Of a DNA stretch of 64,000 nucleotides, positions 42,749-50,424 are shown in pieces. The notes beneath the pieces were generated by a model. The model searched no databases and had not been told where the DNA came from. It was given only the letters and a program-made list of their open reading frames with translations. A program made the translations under genes and the position numbers. The stretch comes from Fimenecus sp045545735 (GTDB taxonomy: Bacteria > Bacillota > Clostridia > Oscillospirales > Acutalibacteraceae): positions 35,133-99,132 of the forward strand of contig JAZQBM010000003.1 in NCBI GenBank assembly GCA_045545735.1. Direction: 5' to 3'. Within the stretch, counting starts at the first letter, position 1, and each line of letters begins with the position of its first letter.

Positions 42749-44635
42749 TTATTTTACTTTGTAAATGTTTACTTCGTATGGGCGGAGGCGTTCTTTTGGC
42801 TCGTCATAGTTTGAAAGCAAGCATTTACCACCTGTTGGGTTTGGTCTGTCGATAGTGTTTTCTGTAAGATTCATTTCAATATAAATCTTTGCATCTGCAC
42901 TTTCTCTATAAAGACAGAATGTTTTATCACTTGTTTTAAGTGGTTGGAAATCACCATAAACCATTGTAGATTTATATTCTTTTCTCAACGCCATAAGTGA
43001 TTTATAGTAGTTAAACGGGCTGTTTTCATCTGCAATTTGTGTTGTTGCGTTACATTCAGCATAGTCACCGTTAAGTCTAATCCAAGGTGTACCTGTTGTG
43101 AAGCCTGCATTTTCACTATTGTCCCAACACATTGGAGTTCTTGAGTGGTCACGGCTACCTGCCATAATTGTACCCCAAGCCTCTGCTTCAGTTTTACCCT
43201 TCTGGAGCATTTCAGCATACTTGTTGATTGACTCAACATCACGAAGTTCGCTCATATCGTTGAAATCGCAGTTCATCATACCAAGTTCTTCACCCTGGAA
43301 GATGTATGGTGTGCCACGACCTGTTAAAAGCATTGCACCAATAAGTTTTGAAAGTGGATTTCTAAATGTTGGGTCAGGATTAACCTTTGAAACCATTCTT
43401 GGATTATCGTGATTTTCTATAACAAGTGTTGGCCAAGATGAGCCATAAAGTGAAAGCTGATATTTTGTGAACATTTCCTTTAAGTATTTAAGGTCATACT
43501 TATAGTCGTCCCATCTCTGCTTACCACGTGCTTCAAGTTGGTCAAAAAGAAATGTTTCGCGAATTTCTTCACGAGAATCATCAACAAGGTATTTTGCCAT
43601 TTCAACGCCGATACCGCCTGTTTCACCTACGCAGAATGATTCAGGGAACTTCTTGAATGAGTTTTCATTAAGTTCGTGAAGGTATTCGTGAAGGTGTGGT
43701 CCCCAGAAATAATGTTCACCGCCATAGCCGATAAATTCGCCAACAAGTGGATTACCGTCAGGAAGTCCCTCAACTTTAGAAATAAGGTTGATAACGTCCA
43801 TTCTAAAACCGTCAACGCCTTTTTCGAGCCACCAGCAAACCATTTCGGCAACTTCTTTACGCATATCGGGGTTTTCCCAGTTCAAATCCATCTGTTTTGA
43901 TGAGAAAATGTGCATTGCCCACTCATCAAGTTCAGGGTAGTAATTCCAAGCACTACCTGAGAAAACTGATGTCCAGTTATTTGGTGGGGTTCCGTCACCC
44001 TTACCTTTACGGAAAATATAATAATCTTTATACTTTTCGTCCCCTGCTAATGCTTTTTGGAACCATTCGTGCTCGTCAGATGTATGATTTACAACAAGGT
44101 CCATAACAAGTTTCATACCGCGTTTATGGATTTCTTCTAACATTTGGTCAAAATCTTCCATAGTACCGAATTCGGTCATAATCTTGCGGTAATCACGAAT
44201 ATCATAACCCATATCGTCGTTAGGAGAGTCATAAATAGGGCTGAGCCACAATACATCAACACCTAAATCCTTAAGGTAATCAAGTTTTGAGATAATACCC
44301 TGTAAATCGCCGATACCATCACCGTTTGAGTCCATAAATGAGCGTGGATAAATCTGATAAATAACAGATTCTTTCCACCATCTTGGCTGAACTTCGTCTT
44401 TAGTTACAACCATTTCAGGTGTATAGCTTAAAAGATTACAAAGATGCTCAACTGTTTCCATTGGAAGTTTATCGCCTAAAATCTTTGGAAGCATTTTAAG
44501 TTTCATTTTACCTACAAGTGAGTTATGAATAACCGCAGCAGGAATACCTGCGTGATAAGCAACCATTTCAATAAGGTCGTTACCTACGGGAGTTGCAAGC
44601 ACTTCTTTAAGAGTGCTTTGAGGTGTTATTTTCAT
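42749..44635 (-). CDS. GH13 alpha-glucosidase (oligo-1,6-glucosidase type) with N-terminal helical domain
   Basis: 628 residues. Residues 1-85 form a small helical domain (TLKEVLATPVGNDLIEMVAYHAGIPAAVI..) not found in classical oligo-1,6-glucosidases. The GH13 barrel starts at WWKESVIYQIYPRSF and carries the four regions: LVMDLVVNHTSDEH, GFRMDVINLI with nucleophile D280, FCVGETGG with acid/base E338, and VIENHDNPR with D410. VVNHTS and the compact size fit subfamilies acting on isomaltose, sucrose or trehalose-type sugars; specificity is open. No signal peptide. It is the last gene of the MFS-LRR-GH13 block, with a terminator-like hairpin between it and the LRR gene. Confidence 0.92.
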   Translation of the reverse strand: MKITPQSTLKEVLATPVGNDLIEMVAYHAGIPAAVIHNSLVGKMKLKMLPKILGDKLPMETVEHLCNLLSYTPEMVVTKDEVQPRWWKESVIYQIYPRSFMDSNGDGIGDLQGIISKLDYLKDLGVDVLWLSPIYDSPNDDMGYDIRDYRKIMTEFGTMEDFDQMLEEIHKRGMKLVMDLVVNHTSDEHEWFQKALAGDEKYKDYYIFRKGKGDGTPPNNWTSVFSGSAWNYYPELDEWAMHIFSSKQMDLNWENPDMRKEVAEMVCWWLEKGVDGFRMDVINLISKVEGLPDGNPLVGEFIGYGGEHYFWGPHLHEYLHELNENSFKKFPESFCVGETGGIGVEMAKYLVDDSREEIRETFLFDQLEARGKQRWDDYKYDLKYLKEMFTKYQLSLYGSSWPTLVIENHDNPRMVSKVNPDPTFRNPLSKLIGAMLLTGRGTPYIFQGEELGMMNCDFNDMSELRDVESINKYAEMLQKGKTEAEAWGTIMAGSRDHSRTPMCWDNSENAGFTTGTPWIRLNGDYAECNATTQIADENSPFNYYKSLMALRKEYKSTMVYGDFQPLKTSDKTFCLYRESADAKIYIEMNLTENTIDRPNPTGGKCLLSNYDEPKERLRPYEVNIYKVK

Positions 44636-44676
44636 AAAAAATCTTCCTTTCTTTTATAGGAATTTTCGTAAAAATC

Positions 44677-44698
44677 CCCACTATGCGAACATAGTGGG
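44677..44698 (-). terminator. Hairpin between LRR gene and GH13 gene
   Basis: CCCACTATG and CATAGTGGG form a 9-bp stem with a T-rich tract on the minus strand. It may end part of the transcripts after the LRR gene and so reduce GH13 expression. Confidence 0.7.
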
Positions 44699-44705
44699 AA
44701 TATTT

Positions 44706-45923
44706 TTATGCCATTGGTTGTCTTTGGGCAGAATAGTTAATATCAACGCTCTTCTTGAAAAGAAGATAGTCGTATTGTGGACGCCAATTATCGCCTGTCT
44801 CAACAGACTTGAATTCTTCTTCACTTGCACCAACATTAATTACATTAACGCCCATAACCTGTTTATCTTGCTTATAGCAAGTATCCCAGAATGCGTGGTG
44901 ACCGATAAATGTAACACTTGATGGAACATACATATATGTAAGTGCCTGACACTGTGTAAATGCGTCAGAACCGATATACTTAAGACCTTCAGGGAGAGAA
45001 AGATAAACAGTACCAAGATTTGTACCGTTACCAAAAGAAGTCTCTTCAATATCATCTGCAGTATATGTATAAATATTTGCAAGTCTTGGGATTTCATAGA
45101 ATCCAAGAGTTTCAATTGTCTGGAGACCTTCAGGAAGATAAACAGTAGTCATATTTGCATAGTTAAAGCAAAGTTCACCAACTGTTTTAACTGTTGACGG
45201 AATTACGTATGTGAGAACATCACGTTCGTAATCAGCATAATTTTCGTCTTCAACAGCAGGCTCTATTCTGTAGCCAAACTCGTCATACTCTGCATATCCA
45301 TATTTTTCAGCAAGATATGTATCACGGTCAGTTGGCACACAGATAATCTCTGTTTTATCTTTGTTATAAAGAACACCGTCAACATCGCAATAATTAGGGT
45401 TATTTTCGTCAACCTCAATACGCTGAAGTGCCCAACAAGAATAGAAAGATTTACCGTCAATTTCAAGGACATCCGCACCGATATTGATTACCTTAACTTT
45501 TTCATCACAGTTAAGAGCATACTGACGAATTGCAGTAATCGGTTTTGTCTCGTCCTTTTTAAGTGTAAAGTTAGTGTTAGGGTCAGCGTTGTTTTCGTCG
45601 TAAACAACTTCCGTTATATAGTCAATATCAAGTTCAGTAATAAAACCTGTATTACTGAATTTATCAAACTGAATACCTGTTTCAATTTCTGAATATTCAA
45701 AAGTATCACTTTGAACTGTGCGTACTGAAAAATACATTGAAAGTGAAACTGCTACGATAATAACAAGTGTAAAGATGACCTTTTTCAAGCCATAATGCTT
45801 ATAAGGCTTGTTAATATGAGGTGCTGCAAGACCGGGAACCTGATAGGTCCATATTTCATCTTCAGGAATATCGAGATGAATTTCTTCCTGCAAAGGTGCA
45901 ATTTTCTTTTCTTTTTTACTCAT
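44706..45923 (-). CDS. Membrane-anchored leucine-rich repeat (BspA/LRR_5-like) protein
   Basis: 405 residues. A cytoplasmic N-terminus of about 47 residues (acidic, then basic KPYKHYGLKK) precedes one membrane helix (about 49-67) without cleavage site. The rest should be outside. LRR_5-type repeats are seen: KSFYSCWALQRIEVDENNPNY, LCFNYANMTTVYLPEGLQTIETLGFYEIPRL, GLKYIGSDAFTQCQALTYMYVPSSVTFIGHHAFW. Such repeats often bind proteins or glycans at the cell surface. It stands 15 bp after the MFS gene and 70 bp before the GH13 gene, so it may help present or sense the sugar taken up. The precise ligand is unknown. Confidence 0.85.
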   Translation of the reverse strand: MSKKEKKIAPLQEEIHLDIPEDEIWTYQVPGLAAPHINKPYKHYGLKKVIFTLVIIVAVSLSMYFSVRTVQSDTFEYSEIETGIQFDKFSNTGFITELDIDYITEVVYDENNADPNTNFTLKKDETKPITAIRQYALNCDEKVKVINIGADVLEIDGKSFYSCWALQRIEVDENNPNYCDVDGVLYNKDKTEIICVPTDRDTYLAEKYGYAEYDEFGYRIEPAVEDENYADYERDVLTYVIPSTVKTVGELCFNYANMTTVYLPEGLQTIETLGFYEIPRLANIYTYTADDIEETSFGNGTNLGTVYLSLPEGLKYIGSDAFTQCQALTYMYVPSSVTFIGHHAFWDTCYKQDKQVMGVNVINVGASEEEFKSVETGDNWRPQYDYLLFKKSVDINYSAQRQPMA

Positions 45924-45938
45924 AATAACTCACCCCCA

Positions 45939-47690
45939 TTAACCTGTATAACCGCCAGATACAGAAATGCCTTCTTCTTGGGCTTTCTTTTCTGTAACTT
46001 CTGCACGGCGTTTAAGAACTTCCATAACCATATTCTGCTTTTTGTTGTCATAATCCCAGAAGAGATAAGGAATTGTCATAAGGAAGAAACCAACAACGTC
46101 AACGATAATCGGAATAACAATAATATTTCTTCTTGACTCGTCAATAAAGAGAACGTCCCAGTTACTGTTAAAGCCATATCTGAGAAGCATAAGCGGAATA
46201 ATAAGACCTACGAATGATGTAATAGGACCTGTGAACCATCCAAAAATACCTGCAAAACTTTCAAGACGTTCGCCTGAAAGATACATCTGATAGTCACCGA
46301 TACGAACGTTCATATCGTGACCTGCAGTTGTAGGAACTGTTTTTGTCATTTCCATAAAGAACAAAACAACTACGCAGATTGTACCGCAAAGGTTAAGATT
46401 ATCACCACAGAACCACATAGCACAAGCAATAATTGCATAACCGATTGCACGGCTTAACTGATAGAAAATCATAATCTGCTTATATGAGAATCTCTTTAAG
46501 AAATATGGTGATAACAAATCAGGTGGAGTACCCGCAAATGAGATAAGTGCTACCAATAATGAATATGGAAGACCACTCAAACGGAATGTATAGAAGTAAA
46601 GGATTGTAACAAATGGAAGCATACCGTTACCAAGTGAGTCAATAAGACCAACAATAGTATTGATAAGCAAATACTTGTTTTTAAGAACACCAAACATACC
46701 ATCCCAGAACTTAATCTGCACTTTCTTTTCGATTGGTGGCTGTGGAATTCTTTCTTTAATTCTGCCTGCAAGGTACATTGTAAAACATGCTGCAGTAATA
46801 AATGTAATCGGAATAACATAACGATACATATTAATATCTGCCCACTCGTAACGGAGAGCACCGATAATTGCAGGAAGAATAATTGCAAGAATTGAGTTAA
46901 AGATATGAGAAATCTTTACAGGATAGCTACGAACGAGAATTCTTTCCTGAAGGTTAGGGCTAATTCTCTTTGAACATTCTTCAAGAACATTACCGAAACC
47001 GAATACGTTGTATGTAGCAAAAAGAAGGTTTGCAACCCAAACACGAGTAGCAACATCTGTAATGTTATATACAGGAAGCCAACCGATAAGGATAACCATT
47101 ATGCACTTCGGCACAACGTCACAGTAAAGACCATATTTATAACGGCCAAATTTCGGAATAAGTTTCTTACGCCAGAAAATATTACGAGCACCAACCCAGC
47201 CCGAATACAAAAAGTGTGTACCAAACGTCTTGAAACACGCAGTTGCGTTCATTCCTTCAAGTCCGTTTAGAAGTGTAATAAACTGACTTGTAGGGTCGAA
47301 TAATCTTGAATAGTCAAACAGTATAGTAGATATACCGAATGCCATCATAAGACCATAAACAAGATATACTTTTCGTTCTTGTTTTTTGGGTAAGAAGCCA
47401 AGATTATCACACACATACCACCAGATAAGAGCTGTAATATAGCCCAAAGGCATATTTAGAATACCGATGACTGAGAATGTGAGATAAGGCAACTTATAAT
47501 GGTGCATAATAAGGAAACAGCTTGACCAGAAGCCGATATACTCAAGCACCTTTGAGCCTGTGTAGTTTGCACCGACACCGATAACTACGTCCTTATATTC
47601 TTTATAAGGAACATACTTACCTTCTGCCGGAGTGTTCCAATGAGTTTTGATTTCAGTACCTAAAGCTTTTGCTTTATCAAGTACACTCAT
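45939..47690 (-). CDS. MFS/GPH family sugar transporter
   Basis: 583 residues from ATG 47690, with GGGAGAGTGG before it; upstream in-frame codons to 47735 are not conserved-looking. It has about 12 membrane helices. The N-terminus (THWNTPAEGKYVPYKEYKDVVIGVGANYTG) matches the start of the transporter at 34078 in layout (PMPGRYMTFKEIASYAGG), so both belong to one GPH-like subgroup. The C-terminal tail (about 40 residues, KKQNMVMEVLKRRAEVTEKK) is short, unlike the other copy. First gene of a block with an LRR protein and a GH13 glucosidase, so an alpha-glucoside is the likely cargo. Confidence 0.88.
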   Translation of the reverse strand: MSVLDKAKALGTEIKTHWNTPAEGKYVPYKEYKDVVIGVGANYTGSKVLEYIGFWSSCFLIMHHYKLPYLTFSVIGILNMPLGYITALIWWYVCDNLGFLPKKQERKVYLVYGLMMAFGISTILFDYSRLFDPTSQFITLLNGLEGMNATACFKTFGTHFLYSGWVGARNIFWRKKLIPKFGRYKYGLYCDVVPKCIMVILIGWLPVYNITDVATRVWVANLLFATYNVFGFGNVLEECSKRISPNLQERILVRSYPVKISHIFNSILAIILPAIIGALRYEWADINMYRYVIPITFITAACFTMYLAGRIKERIPQPPIEKKVQIKFWDGMFGVLKNKYLLINTIVGLIDSLGNGMLPFVTILYFYTFRLSGLPYSLLVALISFAGTPPDLLSPYFLKRFSYKQIMIFYQLSRAIGYAIIACAMWFCGDNLNLCGTICVVVLFFMEMTKTVPTTAGHDMNVRIGDYQMYLSGERLESFAGIFGWFTGPITSFVGLIIPLMLLRYGFNSNWDVLFIDESRRNIIVIPIIVDVVGFFLMTIPYLFWDYDNKKQNMVMEVLKRRAEVTEKKAQEEGISVSGGYTG

Positions 47691-47790
47691 TTTTTCCACT
47701 CTCCCTTTCAAAATATATTCATAATATTTTAACATATTTTAAAAGATTAAACAACGGAATTTGCGTTTTTATTGCAAGTAAAACTACACA

Positions 47791-47825
47791 AAAAAAAGGA
47801 CTGTTTATTGTGCAACAGTCCTTTT
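47791..47825 (-). terminator. Terminator of mntP-yjjG operon
   Basis: AAAAGGACTGTT and AACAGTCCTTTT form a 12-bp stem with a T-run on the minus strand. Confidence 0.88.
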
Positions 47826-47833
47826 AATTTCGT

Positions 47834-48520
47834 TTATTTAAGAATTTTAATAATATCGGCAATATCTTTAATTTCATAATCGATTTTTATATCATTTTTA
47901 TTCTTGGCATTGTATGGGTTATACCAACAACAGAGAATGTCTGCATTATTACCGCCTTGCATATCGCTTGACAAAGAATCGCCAATAATCATTACTTCAT
48001 TTTTACTGAATTTGCCGATTTTTGATTGTACCGCATTAAAAAATTCAATACTTGGTTTCTCGTAACCAATTTTATCAGAAATAAAAACATCATCAAAAAC
48101 GTCAATTAGTCCGGATTGAGTGAGTTTTCGCTGTTGGGCTATATATGTGCCATTTGTTACTGCATATTGCTTATACTTACCTTTAAGTGCATTAACAGTT
48201 TCAAGTGCATTATCACAAGGGAAGGCTTTATCGCCAAGTCGCACCTGATATTCATCATTAAATTCGTCGACACGGGTAAAATCTATATTTTCGGAACCAA
48301 AAAATTCAACAAATCTATCAGTCAACACCTGCTGTTTTGTGATTTCGCCACGTTCAAGCATTTCCCAATACTTACGATTAATTGCAGAATACCGTTCAAG
48401 CATCTCATCGGTACACTCGCCGAGTCCGAACAGCTCAAAGCATTTGCGTATTCCGTATTTTTCTGCCTTACCGAAGTCGAGCAGTGTTCCGTCAACATCC
48501 CAAAGTAAAGTTTTAATCAT
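47834..48520 (-). CDS. HAD hydrolase, YjjG-like nucleotidase
   Basis: 228 residues. HAD motif I is LLWDVDGTLLDF at the N-terminus, motif II YAVTNGTY near 118, Lys in motif III near 155 (GYEKPSIEFF), and motif IV IIGDSLSSDMQGG near 180. The cap (about 18-85) is helical. YjjG/YfnB-type enzymes dephosphorylate (noncanonical) pyrimidine nucleotides, a house-cleaning role, but HAD specificity is hard to predict. Its ATG overlaps the mntP stop by 4 bp, so the two are translationally coupled. Confidence 0.87.
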   Translation of the reverse strand: MIKTLLWDVDGTLLDFGKAEKYGIRKCFELFGLGECTDEMLERYSAINRKYWEMLERGEITKQQVLTDRFVEFFGSENIDFTRVDEFNDEYQVRLGDKAFPCDNALETVNALKGKYKQYAVTNGTYIAQQRKLTQSGLIDVFDDVFISDKIGYEKPSIEFFNAVQSKIGKFSKNEVMIIGDSLSSDMQGGNNADILCCWYNPYNAKNKNDIKIDYEIKDIADIIKILK

Positions 48521-49083
48521 AATACCCCAAGTCCTTCAAGTAAGAATTTAACACCCATAAGTACAAGTACCAAGCCACCTGCGAATTCCGCTTTATTCTT
48601 ATATTTAGCACCGAATTTATGACCGATAAACACGCCAATTGCGGAAAGCAACGCCGTAATAATACCAATCAATGCAACGGCTACAAAAACCGTGTTCTGT
48701 TCATATTCAAGAGCAAACGCAACACCTACTGCCAAGGCATCAATACTTGTTGCAATAGCCAAAAGTGTAAGTTCTTTCAAATCAAGTTTCTTTTCACAGC
48801 ACTCGCAATCCCCATCTTTTTCAAAGGATTCCCAAATCATTTTGCCACCGATAATTGCTAAAAGAATAAATGTTACCCAGTGGTCAATGCTCTCAATATA
48901 ATGTGCAAATCGAGAACCTACAAACCAACCGATTAGTGGCATTCCCGCCTGAAATCCACCAAAGAAAAGTGCTATTAATGCAGTTTGCTTTTTATCAAGT
49001 TTCTGCATATTAAGCCCTTTACATACTGCAACTGCAAAGGCATCCATTGCAAGACCAACTGCGATAATCAATAATTCTGCCAT
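48517..49083 (-). CDS. mntP: Manganese efflux pump MntP
   Basis: 188 residues from ATG 49083 behind CGGGAG; a longer frame to 49110 overlaps a terminator-like hairpin. Six membrane helices. The repeated acidic motif AVGLAMDAFAVAVCKGL near the start and IATSIDALAVGVAF in the second half are the DUF204 signature; the Asp residues carry Mn2+. A short cytoplasmic loop has CECCEKK, a possible metal site. Expression probably depends on the hairpin upstream, see the leader entry. Confidence 0.95.
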   Translation of the reverse strand: MAELLIIAVGLAMDAFAVAVCKGLNMQKLDKKQTALIALFFGGFQAGMPLIGWFVGSRFAHYIESIDHWVTFILLAIIGGKMIWESFEKDGDCECCEKKLDLKELTLLAIATSIDALAVGVAFALEYEQNTVFVAVALIGIITALLSAIGVFIGHKFGAKYKNKAEFAGGLVLVLMGVKFLLEGLGVL

Positions 49084-49094
49084 AAAATACTCCC

Positions 49095-49127
49095 GATAAA
49101 AAAGACCCATGTTGTTGCATGAGTCTT
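49095..49127 (-). promoter_or_regulatory. Terminator-like hairpin in the mntP leader (possible attenuator)
   Basis: AAGACTCATG and CATGGGTCTT (minus strand) form a 10-bp stem with one G-T pair, followed by TTTTTTAT. It lies between the mntP promoter and its ribosome binding site. It may be an attenuator, or else simply the spo0A terminator. It is not a recognisable yybP-ykoY manganese riboswitch: the leader is too short. Confidence 0.5.
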
Positions 49128-49155
49128 ATATTATTAATATTACTAAGACGTAAAA

Positions 49156-49184
49156 ATAATAACATTTTAGCATTTCAATGTCAA
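49156..49184 (-). promoter_or_regulatory. Promoter of mntP
   Basis: TTGACA (49179-49184) and TATTAT (49156-49161), spacing 17 bp, 12 bp beyond the spo0A stop. Confidence 0.75.
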
Positions 49185-49196
49185 GGTAACATCAAT

Positions 49197-49958
49197 TTAT
49201 GAAATTTTCATTCTCAATCTTAATTTATCACTAATCATTGCTATAAACTCTGAATTTGTAGGCTTGCCACGAGTATTTTGGATTGTATATCCAAAATATG
49301 ACGACAACACGTCAACATCGCCTCTGTCCCAAGCCACTTCAATTGCATGGCGGATTGCACGTTCAACACGAGATGATGTTGTTGAATACATTTTTGCAAC
49401 CGTAGGATAAAGCACCTTTGTAACAGAACTCATCATTTCACGGTCATTTATTGAAAGTACAATTGCTTCACGTAAGTACTGATAACCTTTAATATGTGCC
49501 GGCACACCAATCTGATGCATAATTTCGCTGACTGTTACCTGCAAATCAACATTATCTTGTTGCTTGCTTACATCGCCTTTTTCTTTTGACCAACCTGTTA
49601 GTTGTTTAATACGTTGTGCAAGCATATTGATATCAAAGGGTTTAAGGAAGTAGTAATCAGCACCAGCTGACAAAATTTCTTGCTCAAAACGTTGATTGTC
49701 ACTACTTGACATTACCATAATAAGTGGCTTTTCTTCTTTCTTCGAAAGTTCATTAATTACACCTAACGCATCAAGGTTCGACATAAAAGCATCCATTACA
49801 ACCACATCGGCATTCATACTTTCGTATTTTGCAAGTAAAATTCTGCCATCCTTTGCCACAAGGCTTACGTCACAACCATAAGTTCTTAACACACTTGCAC
49901 AGTTCTTACCGAACTCACTACCCTCACCCGTTAAAATCACTTTTAAGTTTTTACTCAT
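49197..49958 (-). CDS. spo0A: Sporulation master regulator Spo0A (divergent receiver)
   Basis: 253 residues from ATG 49958, 7 nt behind GGAGGT; the ATG at 49973 would overlap this site. The receiver keeps the phospho-acceptor D56 (VVVMDAFMS) and K106 (FLKPFD), but the pair that matches D10/D11 of the B. subtilis protein is G11-E12 (LTGEGSE), and the Pro after the acceptor region is Ser. The C-terminal DNA-binding domain is strongly conserved (SEIMHQIGVPAHIKGYQYLREAI, SRVERAIRHAIEVAWDRGD, KPTNSEFIAMISDKLRL). It activates or represses early sporulation genes at 0A boxes. A 0A box lies in its own promoter region. Confidence 0.95.
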   Translation of the reverse strand: MSKNLKVILTGEGSEFGKNCASVLRTYGCDVSLVAKDGRILLAKYESMNADVVVMDAFMSNLDALGVINELSKKEEKPLIMVMSSSDNQRFEQEILSAGADYYFLKPFDINMLAQRIKQLTGWSKEKGDVSKQQDNVDLQVTVSEIMHQIGVPAHIKGYQYLREAIVLSINDREMMSSVTKVLYPTVAKMYSTTSSRVERAIRHAIEVAWDRGDVDVLSSYFGYTIQNTRGKPTNSEFIAMISDKLRLRMKIS

Positions 49959-50013
49959 TTTTGAGACCTCCATTTTATTGTGAAATCTTTGTTTGATTTC
50001 TCATTTCTGCCAT

Positions 50014-50042
50014 ATTTTACCATAAATGGTAATTATTGGCAA
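50014..50042 (-). promoter_or_regulatory. Promoter of spo0A with palindromic spacer
   Basis: TTGCCA (50037-50042) and TAAAAT (50014-50019), spacing 17 bp. The spacer holds the perfect 16-bp palindrome TTACCATAAATGGTAA (50017-50032), a possible operator. The remaining DNA up to 50350 is A/T-rich and shows no frame or further motif apart from the 0A box. Confidence 0.6.
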
Positions 50043-50071
50043 TAGTAAAAATAAAAAAAGTTTAAAAACTT

Positions 50072-50078
50072 TTCGACA
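50072..50078 (-). promoter_or_regulatory. Candidate 0A box upstream of spo0A
   Basis: TGTCGAA on the minus strand, an exact match to the Spo0A target core, about 30 bp upstream of the -35 box. This suggests autoregulation. Confidence 0.55.
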
Positions 50079-50353
50079 AAAGGCGAAGCTGGTCAATCTA
50101 TGCAAATTCATATTAAAAATGGTGGCAAAAAATAAAATCCTGCAAAAATATATGAATTTTTCACCAAAAATATTCAGTTAAATTTTAACTATGCACTCCC
50201 CTTTTGGTCTATTTTTAACTTTGATTTGAACATTGAAATTGTTGAAAACTCTGTTGAAAATGTCAAAAACTCGCTGTTTCAACGGATTTAACAATCTTAT
50301 TTTTCCATATTTTGTAAAGTAACTTCCTTTACAACATAAAAAGAAACAAAAAA

Positions 50354-50385
50354 AGTGATGAATATACAAGTGTATATTCATCACT
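50354..50385 (-). terminator. Terminator of the MacB-type permease
   Basis: A perfect 15-bp inverted repeat (AGTGATGAATATACA at 50354-50368 with its complement at 50371-50385), followed by a T-run on the minus strand. Confidence 0.9.
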
Positions 50386-50424
50386 GAATTTGAAAGAAAA
50401 CTTTCATTTTTAACAATATTTAGT

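Noticed and set aside
49085..49195. yybP-ykoY manganese riboswitch before mntP
   Set aside because: The leader is only about 65 nt and lacks the conserved internal loops of that class.
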